From an uncultured Prevotella sp. (lineage in GTDB: Bacteria > Bacteroidota > Bacteroidia > Bacteroidales > Bacteroidaceae): 64,000 nt of DNA. The DNA is taken from contig UQFS01000014.1 in NCBI GenBank assembly GCA_900540375.1, forward strand, positions 19,245 to 83,244. Reading direction: 5' to 3'. A program made the translations under genes and the position numbers. Positions 53,653 to 61,994 of this stretch are shown here, piece by piece (the first letter of the stretch is position 1; each line of letters starts with the position of its first letter). The notes below the pieces were generated by a model. It had not been told where the DNA came from and searched no databases. It was given only the letters and a program-made list of their open reading frames with translations.

Positions 53653-55707
53653 ATGCTGACAATAGGAACAAAGAAAGCACAGGCAAATGTCGAGAACGGC
53701 GTACCGCACGTGAAGTTGGGAAGGCGCAAGCGTAACAGCTTGCACCCGATGAGCCGTGTTCGTGGCGATGATGCACTCGACTTGGACAGTATCAAGAGAG
53801 AGGTGCACAACCGCACTAACCGCCGAGCCTATGACGTGCTGATGGAAGCCAACTACTATTGGAACCAGATGAGCGACTTCCGCCGCGAACGAGAGCGCAA
53901 CAAACGCTATACCTACGGTTACCAGTGGGACGACATCGTTACGGTGAATGAAGATGGCTGCATCAAGAAAATGACCGAGGGCGAGTACATCAAGAAGCAG
54001 GGCAACGTACCGCTTAAGAACAATATGATACGCAGGCTTGTGAGGAATGTTGTCGGCGTTTTCCGCAGCCAGTCGAAAGAGCCTACCTGCACGGCACGAG
54101 ACAGAGACGAGCAGAAGCTTGGCGAGACGATGAGCACTATCCTTCAATGCAACCGCCAGCTGAACCGCATGAGCGAGGTTGACGCACGCACGATGGAAGA
54201 GTTTCTTATTAGCGGCTTCATTGTTCATCGCAAGAGCTACGGCTGGCGTAACGGCAAGGAAGACTGTTGGACGGACTATGTGCAGCCCAACAATTTCTTC
54301 ATCGACAACAACATGCGCGACTTCCGCGGTTGGGACGTAAGCTGTCTTGGTGAGGTGCATGACATCAGCTTCGGGGAGCTGTGCGAACAGTTTGCCCAAA
54401 GCCCTGAGGACTATCAGAAGCTGAAAGACATCTACGCCTATGCCATGGACAAGCAAGTTATCTCCACTACCATGGCCAGCTTCGGTTACAGCAACAACAA
54501 CGATACCGACTTCCTTGTTCCGAGGGACTACGGTCGTTGCAGGGTTATCGAGGTGTGGCGGAAGGAGCAGAAGCCGAGATACCGCTGCCACGACTATCAG
54601 AACGGTGACATCTTCAAAATCAATGTCGAGGACTACAACTACTATGTTACTCAGGTGAACAAGGAGCGCATGGAACTTGGCAGAGCCAACGGCATGGAGG
54701 ATGATGAAATGCCGCTTGTTGAAGCGGAGTGGTTCATGGACGACTACTGGTACTTCTACTACCTCAGTCCGTTTGGCGACATACTGAAAGAGGGTGAGAC
54801 CCCGTTTGAGCACGGCAGTCACCCGTATGTATTCAAGGCTTATCCGTTCATTGACGGAGAAATTCACTCTTTTGTCGCCGACGTTATCGACCAGCAGCGC
54901 TACACGAACCGCCTCATCACCCTTTACGACTGGGTAATCAGAGCCACCGCCAAGGGAGTTCTGCTCATACCTGAGGACTGTCTTGGCGACCACGACCCAC
55001 AAGAGTTTGCCGACGCATGGACACAGGTCAACGGCGTTATCGTTTTCAAGCCGAGCAAGAGCGGTCAGTTGCCCACTCAGATAGCCGCTAACGCCACGAA
55101 CATCGGCATTGGTGAGTTGCTGAACTTGCAGTTGAAGTTCTTTGAGGACATCAGCGGCGTTAACGGCGCATTGCAAGGCAAGCCCGGCTATTCGGGCACG
55201 TCTGCAGCCCTCTACAACCAGCAGACACAGAATGCCACGACGAGCCTTTTGGACTTGTTAGAGGCGTTCAGCTATTTTGTCAGGGACGGCGCCTACAAGG
55301 ACGTAAAGAACATGCAGCAGTTCTATGATACCAAGCGCGTGTTCAACATTGCCGGTAAGGCAGGTTCCCAGATTGTCTATGACCCGAAGAAGATACGTGA
55401 TGTTGACTTCGACCTGAATATCAGCGAGAGCACTACGACCCCGGCCTACCGTCAGATAGCCAATGACTTCCTGATGCAGTTGTGGCAGAGTCAAGCCATC
55501 AGCGTAGAGCAGCTGTTGCAGTATGGCGACTTCCCGTTTGCCGACGATTTGCTACAGAGCATACAGAGCCAGAAGGAGCAGGTCAAACAAGGCGGCATTC
55601 CGGATGGTGTCAGTCCTCAGATTATGCAGCAGGCACAGGCACAAGCCGACCCGAAGGCGATGCAGATGCTTGGGCAGTATATGGGTAACGGCAGGCAAGA
55701 GGGATAG
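53653..55707 (+). CDS. Portal protein
   Basis: This would be the twelve-subunit ring at the capsid vertex through which DNA enters and leaves. The 684 residues resemble P22-type portals: conserved LKNNMIRRLVRNVVGVFRSQ early on, then QPNNFFIDNNMRDFRGWDV, HPYVFKAYPFIDGEIHSFV and the helical wing LQGKPGYSGTSAALYNQQTQ. A glutamine-rich C-terminal tail (about 635-684) could form the barrel. It stands between the NYN gene and the convergent terminase block. Identification rests on these motifs and on gene order. Confidence 0.8.
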   Translation: MLTIGTKKAQANVENGVPHVKLGRRKRNSLHPMSRVRGDDALDLDSIKREVHNRTNRRAYDVLMEANYYWNQMSDFRRERERNKRYTYGYQWDDIVTVNEDGCIKKMTEGEYIKKQGNVPLKNNMIRRLVRNVVGVFRSQSKEPTCTARDRDEQKLGETMSTILQCNRQLNRMSEVDARTMEEFLISGFIVHRKSYGWRNGKEDCWTDYVQPNNFFIDNNMRDFRGWDVSCLGEVHDISFGELCEQFAQSPEDYQKLKDIYAYAMDKQVISTTMASFGYSNNNDTDFLVPRDYGRCRVIEVWRKEQKPRYRCHDYQNGDIFKINVEDYNYYVTQVNKERMELGRANGMEDDEMPLVEAEWFMDDYWYFYYLSPFGDILKEGETPFEHGSHPYVFKAYPFIDGEIHSFVADVIDQQRYTNRLITLYDWVIRATAKGVLLIPEDCLGDHDPQEFADAWTQVNGVIVFKPSKSGQLPTQIAANATNIGIGELLNLQLKFFEDISGVNGALQGKPGYSGTSAALYNQQTQNATTSLLDLLEAFSYFVRDGAYKDVKNMQQFYDTKRVFNIAGKAGSQIVYDPKKIRDVDFDLNISESTTTPAYRQIANDFLMQLWQSQAISVEQLLQYGDFPFADDLLQSIQSQKEQVKQGGIPDGVSPQIMQQAQAQADPKAMQMLGQYMGNGRQEG

Positions 55708-55710
55708 GGA

Positions 55711-55740
55711 GCCGCTGCTTTGCAGCGGCGAACCGAACAG
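55711..55740 (+). repeat. Hairpin-tail element E (after portal stop)
   Basis: GCCGCTGC-TTT-GCAGCGGC is a perfect stem 3 bases after the portal stop codon, followed by GAACCGAACAGAAC. The stem is the same as in element A inside the giant gene, with a different loop. Confidence 0.85.
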
Positions 55741-55749
55741 AACCAAGCA

Positions 55750-55779
55750 CGCCGCCTTGTAAGGCGGCGCACGGAACGG
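55750..55779 (+). repeat. Hairpin-tail element F (after portal stop)
   Basis: CGCCGCCT-TGTA-AGGCGGCG pairs perfectly and is followed by CACGGAACGG. It directly follows element E but has a different stem sequence. A weaker third unit (CTAC…GTAG then GAACAGACC) follows at about 55782-55809. The gap to 56037 holds these elements, a terminator and AT-rich DNA without a gene. Confidence 0.75.
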
Positions 55780-55951
55780 AGCTACAGGCAGTGGCGTAGT
55801 GAACAGACCGGAGAACAAGGAAGACAATGCGTTTTTACCATAGGATTGCGTAATGAATAGTAATAATGTTTTTAGTTGGAAGTTTAGTCATTAAGGTTGA
55901 ATTAGGTTAGTTTCTTTATTAGTAAAAGGTTGTTTTTAGGAGTAAAGACGG

Positions 55952-55988
55952 AATGCGAGGGACTTGTGAGAAGCCTCTCGCATTTTTT
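55952..55988 (+). terminator. Terminator after the portal gene
   Basis: AATGCGAG pairs with CTCGCATT and TTTT follows. It separates the rightward portal transcript from the leftward terminase gene. Confidence 0.75.
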
Positions 55989-56037
55989 GTTATTAAATAT
56001 ACTGTTATGGCGATGTTCGCATTGTACAGAAATGCCG

Positions 56038-58152
56038 TTAGATGGTAGCGGCAGATACCGCCGTGCGCTGCACACCCACAATGGAGGCATGCCGCTTCAC
56101 CGCCTTAGGCGTTTCCATCTCGAAGAAACAGATGTGCAGACCTATAGCCCGTGTCATTAGCAAGTCGTCGTGCTTTCCCTCTATAGCCCCGAAGGCACCA
56201 TTCTGTTTGCGCTCATACGTCTTGTACTCATCAAGACACCGTTCATCACGCTCGACGTACAGGCTTTCCCGAATAACCTTCACGAGCGTGGATATAATCA
56301 TCGGCTTAGTGGAGACGTTGGTGTGGAAGCCATACTTGCGAGGCGCGCCCTCCTTGATGTCCTCTTCCGACTGTTTGCGAGCGTACAGGTTATCGTACAC
56401 GTCCTTTATTTGGTTGAGTATAAACTGCGACTGGTCTCCATCGACAATGCGCTCCTTATCGTGTGTCTCCAGTGTGTTGCTCTCAATGACAAGCAGTGCG
56501 TTGTCGTAATACGCTGCAATCTGTGCCGCCTTCCATGCGAGCAGGTCGATGTCGATATGCCCGTACCACTGCGCCACGACGACCGGTTTGTCTCCGTCCA
56601 TCATGTACAGTCGGTCGAATACCACGATAACAGACCAGTCGGCCTTGTTAGAGCGTCCTCCGATATCCACCGTAACGAGATAACGGTGCCTTATAACCTC
56701 TTCGGGGTCAATGTCCGGCTTCTCCCATATCCAGAACAACCCTTGCTTATCCTCAGAGAAGCGCACATGTCTGAGTGCATCCGGTCCCTCATCTTTATCC
56801 CCGTAGACATCACCGATGAACTTAGGCGGACGGCACCCTGCTTTGAGCTTATCGACGAGAGCCTCATCAAAGACGTGTGAGCCAGAGTTGACGAATGCCT
56901 CAATGTCGTCGGACGGATACTCCGAAGCCATGACGCTGTGCGAGTTTTTTCCCGACCTCTCGACGACATACCAGTGAATAGCCTCCAGTGTAGCCCCATA
57001 CGTCCACAACTTCCACAAGTACGCTCCACATTCCTCCCGGTCGGACATTACGTTGTGGTTGTTTCTATTTTCCCACAGGCTTATGGCGAAGTCAGCCCGC
57101 TCATCGTCTGATGCGAATGGCAGCGTGTAGATGTCGATGTCATACCACGCGATGAAAAGCGCCTTGAACATTGAACGTCCAGCCTTTGCCGCGTCGTACT
57201 CATGCTGAAAGAAGTTCCCCGTACCGTTAGCCGTTGACTCATATACCACCATTGTGTATGGTCGATATACCATACCCGAGCATGCCGAGCGCACAATATC
57301 CTCCGGCTTCTTTCCGTCGGTAGTTTTCCATAGTCCCACCTCAGAGAGGTGTACAAGGTTGTAATCGCCACCACGACATGAGTCAGGTCTTTCCGCCGTA
57401 CCAATCTTAATCTTGCAGTTGCGTTGCGGCACACGCTTTATAGCTCCCGATTTTCCGACCCCAACGAATGTTTCTTCGTTGTCGTTGTACTTCTCTCCGA
57501 GCTTGTGCAGCATTTCGACAGGATATGAAGCCATCATACGGTTGAACATATCCATAATCTCATCCGAGCCCATTCCCTGATGCGCTATGATGAGCGAGTT
57601 GAGCCCGACCCTTAGCACGAGCTGCAACCAAGCCATGTATAGCTGTATTGTCGTTGAGCCACCCCATTGCCGTGCTTTGAGCAGAATAAGCCGTATCGGC
57701 ATGTTGTGCGTGCGCATACCCTCCAGTACCTCCACGAGCTTTCTCTGCGGACGCGTGAGCCTGAAGAGCACGTCTGGCCCTCCACCTTTGTTTTTGATAT
57801 AAACGAACATAGCCGCCCAGAAGGGGAAGTCGTGCTTGCACCTTATTCTGACGAACTGCTCCACGACCTTGTGCACGTCTTCCTCTGTAGGGTTGTCAAT
57901 GTTCATTTCCTCCGCGAGGAACTTTCCGATAGAGCCGCACTTGACAATCTGCCTTACGAGCGGCACCCTCATCATATCCTTTGGCAGCCATTGTTCCTTT
58001 ATCGGGAAGTCGCTGATAACAGCCCTGACGCGTCTTCCCACACTTCCTTGCCCCGTGACAGGATTGAATACGGCATGAATAACCGCTTGCCTATGCTCAT
58101 TCTCTTTTAGAATGGCCTGAGCCTCAGTCTTCGCAACTTTTTCCTTTTCCAT
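56038..58152 (-). CDS. Terminase large subunit
   Basis: This is the packaging ATPase-nuclease. Of 704 residues, the ATPase half has a variant Walker A, LLKARQWGGSTT at about 157-168, and a coupling-type segment YESTANGTGNFFQHEY. The nuclease half opens with VTVDIGGRSNKADWSVIVVFD, whose aspartates bind metal. The gene runs leftward, opposite to portal and capsid, and shares 46 bases with the upstream 147-residue gene. Confidence 0.9.
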   Translation of the reverse strand: MEKEKVAKTEAQAILKENEHRQAVIHAVFNPVTGQGSVGRRVRAVISDFPIKEQWLPKDMMRVPLVRQIVKCGSIGKFLAEEMNIDNPTEEDVHKVVEQFVRIRCKHDFPFWAAMFVYIKNKGGGPDVLFRLTRPQRKLVEVLEGMRTHNMPIRLILLKARQWGGSTTIQLYMAWLQLVLRVGLNSLIIAHQGMGSDEIMDMFNRMMASYPVEMLHKLGEKYNDNEETFVGVGKSGAIKRVPQRNCKIKIGTAERPDSCRGGDYNLVHLSEVGLWKTTDGKKPEDIVRSACSGMVYRPYTMVVYESTANGTGNFFQHEYDAAKAGRSMFKALFIAWYDIDIYTLPFASDDERADFAISLWENRNNHNVMSDREECGAYLWKLWTYGATLEAIHWYVVERSGKNSHSVMASEYPSDDIEAFVNSGSHVFDEALVDKLKAGCRPPKFIGDVYGDKDEGPDALRHVRFSEDKQGLFWIWEKPDIDPEEVIRHRYLVTVDIGGRSNKADWSVIVVFDRLYMMDGDKPVVVAQWYGHIDIDLLAWKAAQIAAYYDNALLVIESNTLETHDKERIVDGDQSQFILNQIKDVYDNLYARKQSEEDIKEGAPRKYGFHTNVSTKPMIISTLVKVIRESLYVERDERCLDEYKTYERKQNGAFGAIEGKHDDLLMTRAIGLHICFFEMETPKAVKRHASIVGVQRTAVSAATI

Positions 58153-58550
58153 TCTTCACGGTTCTTACAGATTATACACTTTGCAGTATTTGCACTGATA
58201 TAGAATTTCGGTGCTGGCTGCACCACAACCTCCTTGCAACATTCAAGGACAGTCATCCCCGGCGTATTCTTTCTCATCTTCACAACCCGTCGGTAAATCT
58301 CCTGAAACATCTCCCGCTTTAGCGGCCTCATGTTCTTATAGCTTTTTGTCCGTTTGTCAATCATTGCCGACACGACAATCGCCGCCCTGATGTCAGAGAC
58401 ATAGAAGCGTGGCGCAGGCTGACATGCAAGGAACTCGTAACACTCAGGCATACGTATGTATGCACACGATGAAATATAATCGTCGTATGCCTGCATGAGG
58501 TCAGCAATCCTCTCCTCAGCGCATTCCATGATAGAGCCGAAATGCTTCAT
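58107..58550 (-). CDS. Candidate small terminase subunit with duplicated motif
   Basis: The 147-residue basic protein contains the same motif twice: CQPAPRFYVSDIRAAIVVSA at about 44-63 and VQPAPKFYISANTAKCII at about 109-127. Between them lies a helical, basic region (LKREMFQEIYRRVVKMRKN). It overlaps the start of the large terminase by 46 bases in the same direction, the usual place for the small subunit. Sequence alone does not prove that role; a DNA-binding protein with two related repeats is all that can be seen. Confidence 0.6.
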   Translation of the reverse strand: MKHFGSIMECAEERIADLMQAYDDYISSCAYIRMPECYEFLACQPAPRFYVSDIRAAIVVSAMIDKRTKSYKNMRPLKREMFQEIYRRVVKMRKNTPGMTVLECCKEVVVQPAPKFYISANTAKCIICKNREEWKRKKLRRLRLRPF

Positions 58551-58586
58551 TTTTAGCCTTATGTTGCTGAAAGTAGATTATTTGCA

Positions 58587-58594
58587 CAAAGGTA
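58587..58594 (-). promoter_or_regulatory. -7 box of the leftward terminase operon
   Basis: On the minus strand the bases read TACCTTTG, the same -7 sequence as in the divergent palindrome at 33007-33028. It lies 36 bases before the start at 58550. Confidence 0.6.
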
Positions 58595-58619
58595 ATAAAT
58601 CTTTTTGTATAAAGATAAA

Positions 58620-58650
58620 CTTGCACTCCGAAATTTAAGCGTTATTTTTG
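58620..58650 (+). promoter_or_regulatory. Promoter of the scaffold-capsid operon
   Basis: CTTG at 58620-58623, a 19-base spacer and TATTTTTG at 58643-58650 fit the consensus with one -33 change. A small hairpin (CCGCA/TGCGG) lies in the leader. This promoter and that of terminase are divergent. Confidence 0.6.
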
Positions 58651-58710
58651 TGCAAATAAAATTGGCATTGTCCGCATTATTGCGGCTTACCCATAAAAAC
58701 TACTGTAAAT

Positions 58711-59478
58711 ATGGCAAACGACAACAAAGGTGGTGGCGTATCAGCCCCTCCGACAAAGAGCAGGCGTGACACGGCCCTTGAACGTCTGAAGGCACGCTAT
58801 CCGGACAAGAGCTTTGACGATGACGAGTCGATGTACGGTCAGATGCTTGACGACTACGACGCAGGCGAGCAGGAGCTTAACGGCTACAAGGAGCGAGAGG
58901 AAGCCTTCTCCGACCTTTTCACGAGCGACCCACGCAGCGCAAAGTTCCTCACCGACTGGAAGAACGGCAAGAACCCTGCTGTGGCACTGGTAGAGATGTT
59001 CGGTGACGACTTCGTAGATGAGCTTAAAGACCCCGACAAGCAGGCGGAGCTTGCTCAGGCGAGCAAGGACTTTGCCGAGCGTGTGGCAAAGGAGAAGGAG
59101 TATGACGAAGAATACACCAAGAATATCGATGCGAGCCGCCAGATGATAGAGCAGCTTCAGCAAGAGGAAGGTCTATCTGACGACGACATCGACCGTGCAA
59201 TGGAGTTCCTTGTCGGTATCATGAAGGACGGCATTCTTGGTAAGTTCAGCAAGGAGAGCGTACTGATGGCACTGAACGCCTTGGACCACGATGCTGATGT
59301 AGCCGCTGCCGAGGAAGAGGGCAAGGTAGCCGGCCGCAACACCAAGATACAGGAGAAGCTGAGGCAGCGCAGCAAAGGCGACGGTACAGCGAACCTTGCA
59401 GGCAAGAATGGCTCAGGCACCAAGCAGCAGACACGTCGGCCGAGCATCTTCACACTGGCAGAAGAGGCGCAGACATAA
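58711..59478 (+). CDS. Probable capsid scaffolding protein
   Basis: The 255 residues are strongly acidic and helical (YDAGEQELNGYKEREEAFSD, MIEQLQQEEGLSDDDIDRAM) with a basic, low-complexity C-terminus (KQQTRRPSIF). This composition, and the position directly before the major capsid gene, are typical of scaffold proteins that guide capsid assembly and then leave. No protease domain is seen in it. The call depends on context more than on motifs. Confidence 0.65.
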   Translation: MANDNKGGGVSAPPTKSRRDTALERLKARYPDKSFDDDESMYGQMLDDYDAGEQELNGYKEREEAFSDLFTSDPRSAKFLTDWKNGKNPAVALVEMFGDDFVDELKDPDKQAELAQASKDFAERVAKEKEYDEEYTKNIDASRQMIEQLQQEEGLSDDDIDRAMEFLVGIMKDGILGKFSKESVLMALNALDHDADVAAAEEEGKVAGRNTKIQEKLRQRSKGDGTANLAGKNGSGTKQQTRRPSIFTLAEEAQT

Positions 59479-59483
59479 CAGCA

Positions 59484-59513
59484 GCCGTGGCAGAGCCCCG
59501 GCATACAGAACGG
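59484..59513 (+). repeat. Hairpin-tail element H (after scaffold stop)
   Basis: GCCGTGG-CAGAG-CCCCGGC (one mismatch) begins 5 bases after the scaffold stop and is followed by ATACAGAACGGCAAG, almost the tail of element G (ATACAGAACGCAAAG). Confidence 0.7.
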
Positions 59514-59521
59514 CAAGAGTT

Positions 59522-59683
59522 ATGATAGAAGTGAAAGTTATAGAGCCAAGGAAAAACCTCCTTTCAAAAGGCACGGCGGGTATGCGCTGTCACGCTGGCG
59601 GACAGTGTGCGACAGTAAGCGCCCTTGCCGGTGCCTCTGGAGGGATAGGCAATGGCAGACTTGTTGAAACGAGTATAGGTTAG
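59522..59683 (+). CDS. Small ORF mimicking the capsid N-terminus
   Basis: A 53-residue frame starts MIEVKVIEPRKNLLSK. Its last 37 residues align without gaps to residues 18-54 of the capsid protein that starts 27 bases downstream, with 18 identities, including GGI..G..VET.I at the end of both. It stops just where the capsid protein continues into its folded part. It may be a leader copy, an alternative N-arm or the remains of a partial duplication. Hairpin H lies just upstream. Confidence 0.55.
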   Translation: MIEVKVIEPRKNLLSKGTAGMRCHAGGQCATVSALAGASGGIGNGRLVETSIG

Positions 59684-59710
59684 AAATTTATCATTAAAAC
59701 ATTAACGACA

Positions 59711-61225
59711 ATGGCAGAACAATCAGCACAGGTAGCCACCGGCGGTGCACAGGCCACCTCCGGCAGCGCAGGACTAAAGACTCAGGTAGGTGGAGCCTCC
59801 ACCTCCGTGAGTGCAGCCGCAGAGGCAACTGGAGGCATTGCCCCCGGTAATTTCGTTGAGACAGACATCGACGACGAACTATTCAAGTTTAACAGTGACG
59901 ACACCCCGCTTATGCAGCTCATGCTGAGGGCGAAGAAAGTCAAGGCCACCTCGCCAAAAGTAGAACACTACATGATTGACGAGGCTAAGAGCAGCGTTAC
60001 CACAGTCAAGGCTGTTGAAGCCGGTACTACCATGCAGGTAGTGCTTCCCCTTGGCAGTGAGGACCAGCCCATCGTCCATGCCTATGACACCCTCCGTGTG
60101 CGTGGCGTGAACGGTTATTCAGAGGCAGGCATTGAGCAGCCGGGCAAAGACCTCATGCTTTGGGTTGTTGGCAAGGACACCACGACCGGCAACCCCGTTG
60201 TTAGAGCCGTCAACGGCACCAAGGAAAGTGCCGAAAACCTTTACAGCAAGGTTCCTGCCATCCCCTCAGGAACTGTCATTGACCTTTTGGGCAATGCCAT
60301 GTACGAGACTCAGAAGGTTGTACCTCCAAGTCTTGTTTTGCCGAAGCCAACCATCATTCAGTTGCAGAAGCGCGGCATGACGCAGATAGTCAGCGATTAC
60401 TTCGACGCACAGAAGAAGCGCATCCCATTCACCAAGGCCGTAGTTGCCGAGGCAATGATTACCGACTTCAAGCGCAAGGGCAACCGCACGCTGTGGGTGA
60501 GTCGCAGCGGTCACTTCGTTGTTGACACCGAGAAGGTAGGCACACAGGACGTATACACCACCGAGGGTATCCGCTGGCAGTTCAAGAAGGAGCTCCAGCA
60601 TACCGGCAAGTGGACTTACGAGCAGTTTGTAGGTTTAGCCAAGATGTTCTTCACTGGCGAGGACGTACCTAACACCTGTCTTGCCCTTTGCGGTAAGAAC
60701 TTCTTGGAGAATATCCAGTGCATCGACTTCTCCAAGCACCCCGAGGTACAGATTAGCGTGCAGACGAACAAGCTTGGCTGGAAGGTTACCAATATCCACA
60801 CCGTATTTGGCGACTTGCAGTTCAAGCGTGAGCCGACCCTTGACCGATTAGGTTATTCTAACTCCGCCGGTCTCTTAGGCGATAACCGCCTTGTCCACTA
60901 TGTTTATCGTCCTGAGAGCAGCGACACCGAGAAGATTGAGGGCGAAGAGGCAAGCCGCGAGAGCGTAATTGCTTGGGACGGTCTTGGTCTGAAAGGCACC
61001 TGCCACATCTGGATTGACGGTGAGGGCGAGGGTGCTAACGCAGACAGCACCACATTTGTCATGTGGGACAGCGCAGGGGCACCAGCCACTACGCAGGGCA
61101 CCAAGAGCCCCGTTTATTACCTCATGCAGGACTGCAAGGGTATCTCCGCCAGTGCAACCCTTGGCGAGCTGTGGTACTACGACGGCAGGGCATGGGCAGA
61201 GTACACCGGCGAGATTATCGTGTAA
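59711..61225 (+). CDS. Major capsid protein
   Basis: This 504-residue protein is expected to form the shell, probably with an HK97 fold. The N-terminal 45 residues are A/G/S/T-rich arm, ending GNFVETDIDDELFKFNSDDT. Beta-rich segments follow (VLPLGSEDQPIVHAYDTLRV, GNRTLWVSRSGHFVVDTEKV), as does the spine-like LQKRGMTQIVSDYFDAQKKR. The C-terminal 110 residues look like a small added beta domain (ELWYYDGRAWAEYTGEIIV), found also as a WYVNGGSWVDSG segment in the fibre gene. Identification comes from size, place after the scaffold and composition. Confidence 0.75.
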   Translation: MAEQSAQVATGGAQATSGSAGLKTQVGGASTSVSAAAEATGGIAPGNFVETDIDDELFKFNSDDTPLMQLMLRAKKVKATSPKVEHYMIDEAKSSVTTVKAVEAGTTMQVVLPLGSEDQPIVHAYDTLRVRGVNGYSEAGIEQPGKDLMLWVVGKDTTTGNPVVRAVNGTKESAENLYSKVPAIPSGTVIDLLGNAMYETQKVVPPSLVLPKPTIIQLQKRGMTQIVSDYFDAQKKRIPFTKAVVAEAMITDFKRKGNRTLWVSRSGHFVVDTEKVGTQDVYTTEGIRWQFKKELQHTGKWTYEQFVGLAKMFFTGEDVPNTCLALCGKNFLENIQCIDFSKHPEVQISVQTNKLGWKVTNIHTVFGDLQFKREPTLDRLGYSNSAGLLGDNRLVHYVYRPESSDTEKIEGEEASRESVIAWDGLGLKGTCHIWIDGEGEGANADSTTFVMWDSAGAPATTQGTKSPVYYLMQDCKGISASATLGELWYYDGRAWAEYTGEIIV

Positions 61226-61232
61226 GCTGAGA

Positions 61233-61265
61233 GCCACTGCAAAGCAGCGGCATACAGAACGCAAA
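61233..61265 (+). repeat. Hairpin-tail element G (after capsid stop)
   Basis: GCCACTGC-AAA-GCAGCGGC (one mismatch) begins 7 bases after the capsid stop and is followed by ATACAGAACGCAAAG. Confidence 0.75.
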
Positions 61266-61278
61266 GAACCATTAACGA

Positions 61279-61310
61279 GGCTGACGGGCAAAGAAGCCTG
61301 TCAGCCTTTC
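61279..61310 (+). terminator. Hairpin between capsid and next gene
   Basis: GGCTGACGGGC and GCCTGTCAGCC pair over 11 bp (one G-U) around AAAGAA and are followed by TTTC. The T-run is short, so it may only reduce downstream transcription. Confidence 0.6.
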
Positions 61311-61330
61311 ATAAAAACAAGCAACGAAAG

Positions 61331-61969
61331 ATGGCAACTAAAAAGAAGATAAAGACATACGGAGTTCGTGGTCTTATGGAATGGGTATGCAATATCCCCG
61401 TTGGCAAGTCCCACATGCGCATCGAGTTTACCGGCGGCATACTGACAAGCTACGGCAACACCCCTGCGAAGTACGTTACCAAGGACCTCTTGCAGCAGAC
61501 AATCATCGAGCACAGTGAGTTTTTCAAGAAAAAGCGCATTGTCCTCCTTAGCGTTGTTGACACTGACGAGGACGAGGACAAACTGCCCAAGAGTTCCGAG
61601 GCGCCCAAGTCGGCAGAGAGCACAGAGGCACCTAAGCCAGCCTCGGAAGCCAAGAGCGCGCCTTCCAATGCAGTGGCAGCATCAAGCGATGATAACGTCA
61701 GTGAAGCAGATACCGCAGAAGCAGCACCTGAGGAAGCCACCGATGAGGACGACAGTGACATCTCCGTCGATGATGGCACATTGAATGGCGAAGCAGACAC
61801 CGACGGCGAGCGCACCCCAGACGGCAAGCTCATCGTAAAGGTAACGAGCCTTGACGATGCAAAAAGCTATCTCAACGAGAAGTGCGGGATAGCTGTGAGA
61901 GAGCTTCGCAGCCGAGCAAAGATTGTTGAAGCCGCAGAGTCGAACGGTGTGTTTTTTGAAGGCATTTAA
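61331..61969 (+). CDS. Phage structural protein with acidic linker
   Basis: The 212 residues split in three. The first 75 form a beta-rich basic unit (KIKTYGVRGLMEWVCNIPVG). Residues about 75-165 are an acidic, alanine-rich linker. The last 45 (VTSLDDAKSYLNEKCGIAVR, then ELRSRAKIVEAAESNGV) resemble HeH/LEM-like helical units found at the ends of phage head or tail accessory proteins. It lies between capsid and connector candidate; its role is probably in head completion, but that is inferred. Confidence 0.5.
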   Translation: MATKKKIKTYGVRGLMEWVCNIPVGKSHMRIEFTGGILTSYGNTPAKYVTKDLLQQTIIEHSEFFKKKRIVLLSVVDTDEDEDKLPKSSEAPKSAESTEAPKPASEAKSAPSNAVAASSDDNVSEADTAEAAPEEATDEDDSDISVDDGTLNGEADTDGERTPDGKLIVKVTSLDDAKSYLNEKCGIAVRELRSRAKIVEAAESNGVFFEGI

Positions 61970-61994
61970 TAAAATGACATGAACGACTTTTGGC

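Noticed and set aside
53542..55176. 544-codon minus-strand frame over the portal gene
   Set aside because: It is antisense to a well-supported portal protein and has valine/leucine/histidine-rich shadow composition without motifs.
55711..55729. Hairpins as part of a diversity-generating retroelement
   Set aside because: Such systems have a GC-rich hairpin behind the variable repeat, but no reverse transcriptase or template repeat is visible, and the elements sit after portal, scaffold and capsid genes or inside linkers.
55711..55769. Hairpin-tail elements as ordinary terminators
   Set aside because: None is followed by a T-run, copies lie within a translated gene, and a separate true terminator exists at 55952-55988.
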